From assembly GCA_905215945.1 (NCBI GenBank), contig CAJMRZ010000004.1, positions 1-22,598 of the forward strand: 22,598 bases of DNA, given 5' to 3'. Position 1 is the stretch's first letter; each line of letters begins with the position of its first letter. The stretch comes from an uncultured bacterium. Lineage in GTDB: Bacteria; Actinomycetota; Coriobacteriia; Coriobacteriales; Coriobacteriaceae. The notes below the pieces were generated by a model. The model was given only the letters and a program-made list of their open reading frames with translations. It had not been told where the DNA came from and did no database searches. The position numbers and the translations under genes were made by a program. Shown one piece after another: positions 7,250 through 14,834 of this stretch.

Positions 7250-8851
7250 TTACGCCAGACGCGGGAACAGCGGATCGCCCTTCTCGACGGGCTGACCACC
7301 GGCAAGCAGACCCCAGGCACAGATACCCTTGAGGTCGTCGCTCGCGGCCTCGTCCTCGCAGGACAGGCGGCGCAGGGCCTCGGCAGAAGTCTGAGGCATG
7401 AGCGGCATCAGCAGGTGGGCGGCAATGCGGATGGCCTCGAGCAGGTTGTAGATCACAAACGCCAGCTCGTCAGCCTTGGCCTCGTCCTTGGCAAGCGCCC
7501 AGGGCTCGGAGTCCTCGATGTAGTGGTTGGCGGCATGGATGAGCTCCATGACCTCGTCCTTGGCTCCGCCGTAATCGAGCACGTCCATCTTGGCCATGTA
7601 GCGCTCGACCAGACCATCGGCGATCTTTGCCAGCGGGTTGTCGAACGCATCGAACGATGCGGGCTTGGCGGGCGCGCAACCATCAAAGTACTTGCCGCTC
7701 ATGTTGAGCGAACGCGAGATAAGGTTGCCCCAGCTGTTGGCCAGGTCGGCGTTGTAGACCTGCTCCATGCGATCGAAGCTGATGGCACCGTCGGTGCCGG
7801 GGACGACGTCGGTCATGAAGTAGTAGCGATAGCCCTCGACGCCCAACATGTCGATAACGTCCTGCGGAGCGATGGCGTTGCCGCGGCTCTTGGACATCTT
7901 CTCGGCCTTGCCGGTCTCGGCATTGCGCACGGTCAGGAAGCCGTGGGCAAAGACGTGCTCGGGCAGGGCCTCGCCGATGGCCATGAGCATGGCGGGCCAA
8001 ATGACGCAGTGGAAGCGGATGATGTCCTTACCCACGATATGGAACTGCGCGGGCCAGCGATAGGCCAGCTCGGCACGGGCCTCGTCGGTGTCGACACCGT
8101 AGCCGACGGCCGTCATATAGTTGAGCAGCGCATCGAACCACACGTAGGTCACGTGACCCTCGTCAAACGGGACCTGAATGCCCCAGTCAAAGCTCGTACG
8201 GCTCACGGAAAGGTCGTTAAGGCCGCCCTCGACAAAGCTGCGAACCTCGTTCATGCGGAACGCAGGCTCGACAAAGTCGGGGTGCTCGTCATAGAGCTTG
8301 AGCAACTTGTCCTGGAAGGCGGAAAGCTTAAAGAAGTAGGACTCCTCCTGCACGCGCTCAAGCGGACGGTGGCAGTCGGGGCACAGGTGCTGACCGACGC
8401 TGCCGTACTCCTCGTCGCCCTTCTGGACCTGCGTATCAGTGAAGTAGGTCTCGTCAGGCACGCAATACCAGCCGTCGTAGCTGCCCTTATACAGGTAACC
8501 GGACTCCTTCATGCGCTCCCACAGGTACTGCACGGCATGATGCTGGCGCGGCTCGGTGGTGCGGATGAAGTCGTCGTTGGAAATCTCGAGCTTGTTCCAA
8601 AGCTCCTTGAAGTGCGGGGCCTGGCTGTCAGTCCACTCCTGCGGCGTCATGCCATGCTTGGCTGCGGCCTCGGCGACCTTCTCGCCGTGCTCGTCCATGC
8701 CGGTCAGGAACTTGACGTTATAGCCGGCTGAGCGGCGATAGCGAGCCTGAACATCGGCGATGATGGTGGAATAAGCCGTGCCCAGGTGCGGATCGGCGTT
8801 GACGTAGTAGATGGGCGTCGTGATAAAGAACGAAGGCTTGCTTTGATCCAT
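7250..8851 (-). CDS. metG: Methionyl-tRNA synthetase
   Basis: The 533-residue class I synthetase charges tRNA-Met, including initiator tRNA. The N-terminus reads FFITTPIYYVNADPHLG, with the HIGH-type signature as PHLG (21-24), and KMSKS is at 318-322. A zinc-knuckle-like insert has CPDC at 157-160, but the other knuckle keeps only one Cys (WYCVPDE, 129-133), as in the single-knuckle MetRS group. The anticodon-binding helical domain fills the C-terminus. There is no appended EMAPII-like tRNA-binding domain of about 110 residues, so this is the short form. The ATG follows GGAGG at nine bases. A 520-codon opposite-strand reading is only a mirror of this gene. Confidence 0.97.
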   Translation of the reverse strand: MDQSKPSFFITTPIYYVNADPHLGTAYSTIIADVQARYRRSAGYNVKFLTGMDEHGEKVAEAAAKHGMTPQEWTDSQAPHFKELWNKLEISNDDFIRTTEPRQHHAVQYLWERMKESGYLYKGSYDGWYCVPDETYFTDTQVQKGDEEYGSVGQHLCPDCHRPLERVQEESYFFKLSAFQDKLLKLYDEHPDFVEPAFRMNEVRSFVEGGLNDLSVSRTSFDWGIQVPFDEGHVTYVWFDALLNYMTAVGYGVDTDEARAELAYRWPAQFHIVGKDIIRFHCVIWPAMLMAIGEALPEHVFAHGFLTVRNAETGKAEKMSKSRGNAIAPQDVIDMLGVEGYRYYFMTDVVPGTDGAISFDRMEQVYNADLANSWGNLISRSLNMSGKYFDGCAPAKPASFDAFDNPLAKIADGLVERYMAKMDVLDYGGAKDEVMELIHAANHYIEDSEPWALAKDEAKADELAFVIYNLLEAIRIAAHLLMPLMPQTSAEALRRLSCEDEAASDDLKGICAWGLLAGGQPVEKGDPLFPRLA

Positions 8852-8890
8852 GGGGTTTGTCCTCCAGAAAAACGTTGCATACAGGGGATG

Positions 8891-8896
8891 ATTCTA
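8891..8896 (-). promoter_or_regulatory. Possible -10 element upstream of metG
   Basis: TAGAAT on the minus strand lies in the 69-base gap between rsmI and metG, about 40 bases before the metG ATG. It differs from TATAAT at one base, but no convincing -35 box is seen at 16-18 bases. metG may instead be co-transcribed with rsmI. Confidence 0.2.
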
Positions 8897-8920
8897 GCGC
8901 AAGGGCTGGATATCCTCCAT

Positions 8921-9799
8921 CTATTGCATATCGAGCACCATGGCATAGACATCGCGCTTGCGGCGCGAATACTTCTGAGACAGGCGCTTGGCCACCGCAG
9001 AGGCGGGCTCCCCCTCCTCGAGCGCGGAGCGGATATCCTCGCGCAGGGCCTCGTCGGGATCCGCTGCCGCGGCGCCAACCGGCACGATGCCGGTCTCCTC
9101 GTCCTCGCTCGGCGGCGCGATGACGAGCGCAATCTCGCCCTTTACCTCGCCGCGAGCACGCAGCTCCTCGGCGAGCTGGGCAGCGGGCCCGCGCAAGACC
9201 TCCTCGTGCAGCTTGGTGAGTTCGCGGCAGACGGCAACCTCACGCTGGGGAAAAACCTCTGCCACGGCCTCGAGCGTCACCACGATGCGATGTGGAGACT
9301 CGTAGAAGATGAGTGCGCCGGGAACCACGGCAAGGCGCTGCAAACGGCGCACGCGGTCGCCGTGTTTTCGGCCCAAAAAGCCCTCGAAGAAAAAATGCTC
9401 GCAGGGAATGCCGGACGAAACGAGCGCCGTGACGCAAGCAGAGGGCCCGGGAATAACTTCGACGGGCACATCGGCCTCACGTGCCGCCTCGACCAGCGCT
9501 TGGCCGGGATCGGACACGCTCGGCATGCCGGCGTCCGAGGCAAAGGCGAGGGTCTCCCCCGCCAGCAGACGGTCGACCAGGCCGGCGGCGCGGCTGGCGA
9601 TCACATTCTCGTCGCAACGGACAAGCGGCTTGGAAATGCCCAGGTGCATCAGCAGCTTTGACGTCACACGCGTGTCTTCGCAGCAGATGGCATCGGCGGC
9701 GGCAAACGCCTCGCCAACGCGCGGGGACAGGTCGCCCAGGTTGCCGATGGGCGTGCCGACCACATAGAGTTTGCCCGTATGGGCGCTGTTTTGCGTCAT
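8921..9799 (-). CDS. rsmI: 16S rRNA (cytidine-1402-2'-O)-methyltransferase RsmI
   Basis: The 292-residue tetrapyrrole-methylase-fold enzyme methylates the ribose of C1402 in the 16S rRNA decoding centre. It carries the family signatures LYVVGTPIGNLGDLSPR (about 11-27), CEDTRVTSKLL (40-50), SDAGMPSVSDPG (88-99), VIPGPSA and FEGFLGRK. The C-terminal extension with AKRLSQKYSRRKRDVY is the usual RsmI tail. The ATG lies six bases after the stop of the GH5-like gene and has only a poor ribosome site (TAGG), so its translation probably depends on ribosomes finishing the upstream gene. Confidence 0.96.
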   Translation of the reverse strand: MTQNSAHTGKLYVVGTPIGNLGDLSPRVGEAFAAADAICCEDTRVTSKLLMHLGISKPLVRCDENVIASRAAGLVDRLLAGETLAFASDAGMPSVSDPGQALVEAAREADVPVEVIPGPSACVTALVSSGIPCEHFFFEGFLGRKHGDRVRRLQRLAVVPGALIFYESPHRIVVTLEAVAEVFPQREVAVCRELTKLHEEVLRGPAAQLAEELRARGEVKGEIALVIAPPSEDEETGIVPVGAAAADPDEALREDIRSALEEGEPASAVAKRLSQKYSRRKRDVYAMVLDMQ

Positions 9800-9805
9800 A
9801 TTAAC

Positions 9806-10867
9806 CTATTCAATCATGCCGCGCTCGAGCGTACCGAGCGCCGCGCGGGCGTCCCATGCTGCAATGCGCTTCTCGGTCTTCCACGTTTGGAAGAACCAGC
9901 CGGCAGCCGGCGCAAACGAAGCCAGCTGATTGGCGATAAACACGCGCTCGTAGGCATTGCGGCCCTCGGGCGTAACCGACGAGTTGGCAAAGATCGCCGC
10001 GCCCGACCATTCGCCCACCAGCACGGGGAACCCAGTCGAAATCGCTTCTTTAAGCTCGCGCTTGTTACGGGAAATCGCCGTCGTCAGCCCGCGGGGGCTC
10101 GTGATATCGAGCGCATACTCGTCGCGGTAATGGTACAGGTGAAGGTCCATGTAGACGTTCTTGTACTTGGCGCCGCGCATAAAATGCTTCCACTCGCTGG
10201 GATGCCCCGAAGACGAGAAGACGACGATCTTATCCTCGGGCATATACGAACGGACGAGCTCGTAGGCATCGCGATAGAAATTGCGCAGGTAGTGAGCCGG
10301 AATGCCATCCGTCATGGCAAAGAGACTCTTGCGGACACTCATCTGCGGCGTATCCAGCAGCTCAATGCCCAGCAGGCTCTCGGCCTCGCCGTAACGCTCG
10401 GCCAAGCGCTCGAGCACGTCGAGTGCGACATGGCGGCCGTTAGTGGACGAATGCCACTCGGCAACAGCCTCCGGCGTGGCGGGCGAATCGTTGGAATCGC
10501 CCTGACCACCGGGCACAGTCGCCAGGTCAAGCAGCACGCGAATGTTGTACTTGGCAGCCCACTCAATCGCGCGGTCGATGTAATCGACAACCGAGATGTA
10601 GGACGCATCGGACTCCTGCGAGCCAAAGGCATACCAGGGCACCGGCAGACGCACGGCATTGAGACCGATCTGCGCCATGCGACGGAAATCGTCCTCGCTC
10701 ACAAACGTCTCGTAATGACGGCGCATGCGCTCGTTATAGGCGGCGGTGCCCATGGCCTCCTGCAGCTCGGCCGCGTTGGATGCACCGGTCGCCGCGTATA
10801 GCGACGGGGTCACCCAAGGCTCCGGAATAAACCAGCCAGAGAGATTAACGCCGAGTATCCTCTCCAT
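9806..10867 (-). CDS. GH5-like (exo-1,3-glucanase-type) protein with a degenerate active site
   Basis: The 353-residue single-domain protein follows the GH5 (beta/alpha)8 pattern: GVNLSGWFIPEPWVTPSLY near the N-terminus, NAVRLPVPW (conserved Arg73), HLYHY (His243 region), the nucleophile strand VLVGEWSGA (Glu286) and the C-terminal GWFFQTWK. This resembles the exo-beta-1,3-glucanase branch. The strand that should read LLNEP, carrying the acid/base Glu, instead reads LLDTP (172-174), and the usual DLHGAPG reads DLATVPG (Ala116 for His). A retaining hydrolase would need both glutamates, so hydrolysis is doubtful. No signal peptide is present, so it is probably cytoplasmic. The ATG at 10867 (AAGGGGG five bases upstream) is preferred over a GTG one codon earlier. 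It may bind or sense a sugar, but its function is unknown. Confidence 0.8.
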   Translation of the reverse strand: MERILGVNLSGWFIPEPWVTPSLYAATGASNAAELQEAMGTAAYNERMRRHYETFVSEDDFRRMAQIGLNAVRLPVPWYAFGSQESDASYISVVDYIDRAIEWAAKYNIRVLLDLATVPGGQGDSNDSPATPEAVAEWHSSTNGRHVALDVLERLAERYGEAESLLGIELLDTPQMSVRKSLFAMTDGIPAHYLRNFYRDAYELVRSYMPEDKIVVFSSSGHPSEWKHFMRGAKYKNVYMDLHLYHYRDEYALDITSPRGLTTAISRNKRELKEAISTGFPVLVGEWSGAAIFANSSVTPEGRNAYERVFIANQLASFAPAAGWFFQTWKTEKRIAAWDARAALGTLERGMIE

Positions 10868-10932
10868 CACTGCCCCCTTCGGATCATGCAGGTCGAACCC
10901 GCATCGTATTGCATAGGATAAGTATCGTTTTG

Positions 10933-10938
10933 AGTATA
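10933..10938 (-). promoter_or_regulatory. Candidate -10 box for the GH5-rsmI transcript
   Basis: TATACT on the minus strand lies 65 bases before the GH5-like start. The -35 position (GTCGCC at 17 bases) is poor. Upstream, the bases back to the tRNA terminator at 11118 show no gene, only scattered short open frames without ribosome sites. Confidence 0.35.
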
Positions 10939-11117
10939 CCCGCGTGTGCGGACAGGCGACCGAACGGTCTGCAAAGTGACGCGAAAGTGGGAGGAATGTC
11001 TGAGCGGGCGGGCCCGAGCTAGTGCGCCAAGATGTGCACGCACGTCGGAAGCAAGCGCCGGAAAGCGCACCCCGCTCTAAAGCCCAATTCTGGGATGCAT
11101 TTTTCGCGGAACTCTAC

Positions 11118-11148
11118 ATAAAAAAAAGGACCCCTTTGCAGAGGTCCT
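11118..11148 (-). terminator. Intrinsic terminator of the tRNA-Phe transcript
   Basis: On the minus strand a nine-pair stem (AGGACCTCT / AGGGGTCCT, one T-G wobble) closes a GCAA tetraloop and is followed by eight T residues. It begins 11 bases past the tRNA 3' end, a textbook arrangement for a single-tRNA transcription unit. Confidence 0.92.
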
Positions 11149-11161
11149 AGTCAATTCAAGG

Positions 11162-11234
<73 letters not shown>

Positions 11235-11245
11235 ATTTGAGGTGT

Positions 11246-11260
11246 GCCTTGTTTCAAGGC
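11246..11260 (-). other. Short perfect hairpin in the tRNA-Phe 5' leader
   Basis: GCCTTG and CAAGGC are separated by three bases. The hairpin starts at about the expected transcription start and ends 11 bases before the mature tRNA 5' end, so it would be the first structure in the precursor removed by RNase P. Confidence 0.5.
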
Positions 11261-11266
11261 TTGATT

Positions 11267-11294
11267 AGTATAACCAAGGACGCGTTCCGGTCAA
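11267..11294 (-). promoter_or_regulatory. Sigma-70-type promoter for tRNA-Phe
   Basis: On the minus strand TTGACC (11289-11294) and TATACT (11267-11272) are separated by 16 bases, each one base from consensus. Upstream of the -35 is an A/T-rich run (about 11300-11317), which could act as an UP element. The tRNA starts about 32 bases after the -10 box. Confidence 0.85.
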
Positions 11295-11333
11295 CCGAGA
11301 ATTTTAAAAAAGTTTTTGAGCACAGCCTCGGTT
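11293..11333. repeat. Inverted repeat AACCGAG / CTCGGTT enclosing the A/T-rich upstream element
   Basis: Seven-base perfect arms at 11293-11299 and 11327-11333 flank the A/T-rich run upstream of the tRNA -35 box. The left arm overlaps the first bases of that box. The gap from here to the DUF192 gene stop at 11392 holds no recognisable terminator for the pilus operon. Confidence 0.4.
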
Positions 11334-11391
11334 CTATAAATCGGCACGTCAGAGGCATCAGCCGGCAGCAAGAAGTTTTTCGCTCAGTCCC

Positions 11392-11751
11392 TTAAGCCGG
11401 CACGCGTTGGAGAGCAGGGGTCGAAACAATGATTGAAGGGCGCTCTAGTGCGGCCCAGGCGCCGGGGCAGGAGCACATACGCCAGGGACGTACGTTTTCG
11501 TAGCATACGAGGACATAGCCGCGCGCATCGATGAAGGCGATGTCGATGGGATAGGCCATAAAACACGTATGGACCGAAGAGCAGCGTGGAAATGCCATGA
11601 CGAGCGGCAGACCGTTGGCGGCAACCGGACACCGTCCCAGCATGCCACGCAGGCGCACGGCAAACGACTCCGCCACCGCAAACTCGGCCGGCGTCCAACC
11701 CAGCCTGTTGAGTGCCCGCGCGTAGGCGATGTAGGACGAGACCGCGGTCAC
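11392..11751 (-). CDS. DUF192-family protein at the end of the pilus operon
   Basis: This small protein of about 119 residues has the DUF192 core: AVRLRGMLGR, then LPLVMAFPRCSSVHTCFMAYPIDIAFIDARG, corresponding to the family's R-x2-GLM, FWMKN and IPLDIAFID-x2-G blocks. The family has no firmly established biochemical role. The GTG at 11751 is chosen because it overlaps the stop of the upstream TadE-like gene (GTGA) and follows a G-rich GGGGGTGG; the open frame upstream of it lies inside that gene. It has five Cys, two in a CSC near residue 100, and no signal peptide or membrane segment, so it is probably cytosolic. Its position as last gene in the operon suggests an accessory role in pilus production. 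Confidence 0.75.
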   Translation of the reverse strand: MTAVSSYIAYARALNRLGWTPAEFAVAESFAVRLRGMLGRCPVAANGLPLVMAFPRCSSVHTCFMAYPIDIAFIDARGYVLVCYENVRPWRMCSCPGAWAALERPSIIVSTPALQRVPA

Positions 11752-12224
11752 ATGACCACCCCCGGACGCCATGGATCGACCGTCACCGCGCGCTCGTGCG
11801 ACAACGTTGTCGGCGCCCCCAGCGAAACGCCAGCGATGCTGAGAGAAGTCGGCCACGGCTCATAGTGCATGGTGCAGGTGTAGGTCCTAAACGTACCGGA
11901 TAGGGAGAGCAGGCCACCATCCGATGCCTTCGCGCCTTGCTCGCTCGACACTTCGATCCGCAAGTCATAGCCTTCCATGGCATTCAGAATTTGAGTCTGA
12001 ACCGTCGCCGAGGCATCGGCAGAGCTTTCGTCGCCCTCCCCCTCCGACGCCACGGCGTGCGCCAACACGATGTCGGGTACCACGCGGTCGAAGCGCGCGA
12101 CAGCGCTGGCAAAGATCATGACGTTGTACACGATGAGTGCCAGCACCAGCAAAACGGGCGTAACCACCGCCATCTCCACCGTCGCTTGGGCGCGCTCCTC
12201 GCGCAGACGCATGCGGATACTCAT
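11748..12224 (-). CDS. TadE-like pilus assembly protein (second)
   Basis: The 158-residue protein begins with a short basic leader, then REERAQATVEMAVVTPVLLVLALIVYNVMIF, the TadE-type prepilin signature and single membrane helix (residues 8-38), followed by an exported domain with an acidic DESSADA stretch and a single Cys in the CTMHYEPWP segment. TadE proteins are prepilin-peptidase-processed pseudopilins needed for Flp pilus assembly. Residue -1 of the expected cleavage site is Ala12, not Gly. The ATG shares a base with the stop of the large TadG-like gene (TAATG), and the 3' end overlaps the DUF192 gene. Confidence 0.83.
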   Translation of the reverse strand: MSIRMRLREERAQATVEMAVVTPVLLVLALIVYNVMIFASAVARFDRVVPDIVLAHAVASEGEGDESSADASATVQTQILNAMEGYDLRIEVSSEQGAKASDGGLLSLSGTFRTYTCTMHYEPWPTSLSIAGVSLGAPTTLSHERAVTVDPWRPGVVM

Positions 12225-14377
12225 TACGACCCACCGCCCAGAGCGCCAACCAGCGTGGCAACATCGACGGTGAGTGGGATGGAGCCGCCGCCGGGCAGAG
12301 GAATCTCCGCAAGCGTGAACACCGTACCGCTAATGGTGCGTTCGACTTGATATTCCAACGCCTCGCAAAGCGCCTTGGGATCGGTCACGCCCAACGGAAT
12401 ACTTCGCAGCTTGTCTTGCGCTTGAGAGAGACCAGCAATGTCAGACCCCGGGCTCTTAATGACGTTGGCGGAATCGGTCAGCACTGGCTTTCGCAGGCGC
12501 AAGTCGCACGGTTCCAGACCCAACGCCGCCATGGACGCCGAAACGGTATCGCCGAGCCACGATGCGATGGAACCCAACGCGCCGCTGCCCCCTCCTAGGC
12601 CTTTAATCATCTCGTCCATAAGTTCGTCGGCCGAACCTTGGATATCACCGTATCCTACGAGCAGCCGTCCCCAAACATCCATGACGCCGTCGAGCACGCC
12701 GGCAACGCCGCCCGAGCGTTCCTTCAATGTCGAGAAAAATCGCGAAAGCACGTTGTTTTGCGCCGTCGCCTCATCGGGTGCCAACACCGCGGCAGAGATA
12801 GCACCGCGATCGCCGAGCCTGACTGCCGTGCTAAACGAAGAGTTGAGCTCATCGGGGCTCGAGATGGCACCCGAAACCGCAAGGGCAACTACGCCGTTGC
12901 GACCGGGCGGAGCGATACGCGGACGCTCGCCCGAAAGCGCTTTGATGGCCTGGTCAAACGCATTGCTCGCACGGTCGGTCTCGTCTTCGGTCTGACGTTC
13001 GAGCTCGAGCTCTTTGTTGCGGCATTCGACGTAGTCTTCCAGGGCGTCTTTAAACTTGTCAAAGTGATACTCGAAGCCGTTTTCGATAGAGGTTGAAGGC
13101 GCCGCAACAGCACCAAGCGACGAAACGCCAAAATGGCATTTGCTGCATTTATCCTGTCCATCGTAATCGGCAACCGAAGCAAATCCGCTCGGCGTCCCTT
13201 TCTTATAGTTAGGGCAGGTCGTCCCGTAATGCAGATACGCCTTGTCATCGTTCACGCTCGTCGGCCACACCGCATCGGTATAGAGCTCCGTCGCCCGAAC
13301 CTCATCAGAGTTGCGCGGCAACAGTGGAATATAGGAGGAAACCCTGTCTCCGTTCTCGGTTATATATGCCCGATCGACCTCCGCACTCGCATAGGTATAA
13401 AACGCCTTACGCGCCGCAGACTCTGCCCTCATCTCGACACTCGAGCCGTGGGGCTTCTCATTTGTCAGACGCCAATGGTAGTAGTCCTTCGCGCGATCAA
13501 GGGCAACTTGAGGCTCCCACGTAACGCTCGAAGCGTAATGCGGATTTTGAACACCGGAGAGATCCGTTAGGCTTTTCGCGCGCTCCCACATACACGAACA
13601 GCTGCCGACCGAACCTTTATCCGATCCACCGCAATCCGCTAGCCAGGCACGCTCCTTTGCCTTCGCCGTCTCCTCCGATGCTTTTTGTAGCTCCTCGGCC
13701 GCGCGCTCCAGATCTTCCGACGCATCTTTAATGGCATCGGTCGAGATCTCGGAACCCTCGAGCGCAACAAAATCAGACTCGGATGTCCTGGGCACGGCAA
13801 GCGCCGTACCGGTATAGGTCACACTATCGGTATCCTGCGCCGACACCGCCTGCGTGGCACGCGCGGCGATCAGATACGGCAGAGCCGTCTCGATTTTCTG
13901 TAAGCCTTCCGATGCGCTTTTGGCAAACTTGTTGCGCGTTTTAATGATCTCAATCCCGGTGTCGACCATATTGCCGGCAACTGGTTCGGCACCCGGGATG
14001 AGGATGGCGACCAGGCCCGTCCCGATTGTGGCAAACCCCGCCAGCCCCAGACTCAAGATGCTCGCATCAACCACCGTGGCAGCCGTGTGATAGGACGACA
14101 CTACGTTGGCACCCGCCAGCGCGCCGCTATCGGCCGCCACCTGGGTGTCTCCGGCGCGCGACATGCTCCATATCGCCGCGGTCGACGAAAACAACAACGT
14201 GAGCACCACTAGGATGACCACGGCAGAAGAAAGCGTGGTGTAGGCACCGTCTTCGATAAACAGGTCGATACCGGCGCGGCCCATAAAGCCGCCTCGCTTG
14301 CGATGGCAGCTCGGACGGCGCGTCAAAACGCATCTAGACCAGAAACGCTTAATCCCATGTAGCAATCCACGAATCAT
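12224..14377 (-). CDS. Large TadG-like exported protein of the Tad pilus with a CxxCH motif
   Basis: This protein of about 717 residues has an N-terminal cytosolic part, one membrane segment (about 50-70, SSAVVILVVLTLLFSS) and the hallmark GDTQVAADSGALAGANVV stretch of TadG/TadE-related proteins. The rest is predicted extracellular. It holds a likely coiled coil (about 215-245), a Cys cluster CGG-x8-CSC (249-262), C388, and CSKCH at 411-415, then Ser/Gly-rich regions and a C-terminal domain with two more Cys. CxxCH can bind covalent heme or, with C388, a metal ion; no proof of either is visible. The ATG at 14377 is chosen for GGAGGGAG ending three bases upstream; it overlaps the preceding gene by 29 bases. 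It is far longer than most TadG proteins and lacks an obvious von Willebrand A motif. Confidence 0.75.
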   Translation of the reverse strand: MIRGLLHGIKRFWSRCVLTRRPSCHRKRGGFMGRAGIDLFIEDGAYTTLSSAVVILVVLTLLFSSTAAIWSMSRAGDTQVAADSGALAGANVVSSYHTAATVVDASILSLGLAGFATIGTGLVAILIPGAEPVAGNMVDTGIEIIKTRNKFAKSASEGLQKIETALPYLIAARATQAVSAQDTDSVTYTGTALAVPRTSESDFVALEGSEISTDAIKDASEDLERAAEELQKASEETAKAKERAWLADCGGSDKGSVGSCSCMWERAKSLTDLSGVQNPHYASSVTWEPQVALDRAKDYYHWRLTNEKPHGSSVEMRAESAARKAFYTYASAEVDRAYITENGDRVSSYIPLLPRNSDEVRATELYTDAVWPTSVNDDKAYLHYGTTCPNYKKGTPSGFASVADYDGQDKCSKCHFGVSSLGAVAAPSTSIENGFEYHFDKFKDALEDYVECRNKELELERQTEDETDRASNAFDQAIKALSGERPRIAPPGRNGVVALAVSGAISSPDELNSSFSTAVRLGDRGAISAAVLAPDEATAQNNVLSRFFSTLKERSGGVAGVLDGVMDVWGRLLVGYGDIQGSADELMDEMIKGLGGGSGALGSIASWLGDTVSASMAALGLEPCDLRLRKPVLTDSANVIKSPGSDIAGLSQAQDKLRSIPLGVTDPKALCEALEYQVERTISGTVFTLAEIPLPGGGSIPLTVDVATLVGALGGGS

Positions 14378-14834
14378 AATCTCCCTCCAGCCATTCGGGA
14401 CGTGATTGATACGAGACATCGACCTTGAGCTCAACGTAGCCGCCCTCGGCGGTACCACCCATAACCTGCGCAAACGCACCGATCACAGGCAACGGCCTGA
14501 CCTCGCCGGAAACGGACACGGACGAGACGCCACCCGCACCGGCCCGACCAAGCTCGATATTCCACGACAACGGCCCGCCGGCATGAAAGATCGAAACGTT
14601 GGGCACTGCGGCAAGCCGGCGGAGGGTGAACTCCTTAAGATCGTCGTCCTCCACCGTCGTCGTGGTCATGAGCCGCGCGGTCTCGGCGGCGGCAGACTCC
14701 ATGACCGCGCGCGTATAGAGCAGGCACACCGGTTGCAGTGCGAGAAGGATGAGCGTCAGAAACGTCGGCAGCAAAAAAGCGGCCTCGACCGTAGACTGCG
14801 CCCGGTCCTCGCGCGCGATATCAATACAACGCAA
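14349..14834 (-). CDS. TadE-like pilus assembly protein (first)
   Basis: The coding part begins with REDRAQSTVEAAFLLPTFLTLILLALQPVCLLYTRAVMESAAAETARL, a TadE signature: processing motif, single membrane helix, then an exported domain of about 110 residues ending in a WLEGDYDSW segment. The start is uncertain. A TTG at 14834 gives 161 residues and a 14-base overlap with the small pilin-like gene, but its AAGGA sits very close. An ATG at 14885 gives 178 residues with a 65-base overlap and a weak ribosome site. The TTG start fits the short leader expected of a prepilin. The open frame extends to 15101, but that upstream part lies over other genes. Confidence 0.8.
   Translation of the reverse strand: MRCIDIAREDRAQSTVEAAFLLPTFLTLILLALQPVCLLYTRAVMESAAAETARLMTTTTVEDDDLKEFTLRRLAAVPNVSIFHAGGPLSWNIELGRAGAGGVSSVSVSGEVRPLPVIGAFAQVMGGTAEGGYVELKVDVSYQSRPEWLEGDYDSWIATWD

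Noticed and set aside
7169..8731. 520-codon open frame on the plus strand opposite metG
   Set aside because: A GC-rich antisense shadow of MetRS. The minus-strand gene has all synthetase motifs, and the plus reading shows none.
10867..11070. 67-codon minus-strand open frame upstream of the GH5-like gene
   Set aside because: It has no ribosome site or domain, is Arg-rich, and covers the likely promoter.
11303..11320. T-rich tract after the DUF192 gene as a pilus-operon terminator
   Set aside because: There is no GC-rich stem immediately before the T residues. The tract fits better as an UP element of the tRNA promoter.
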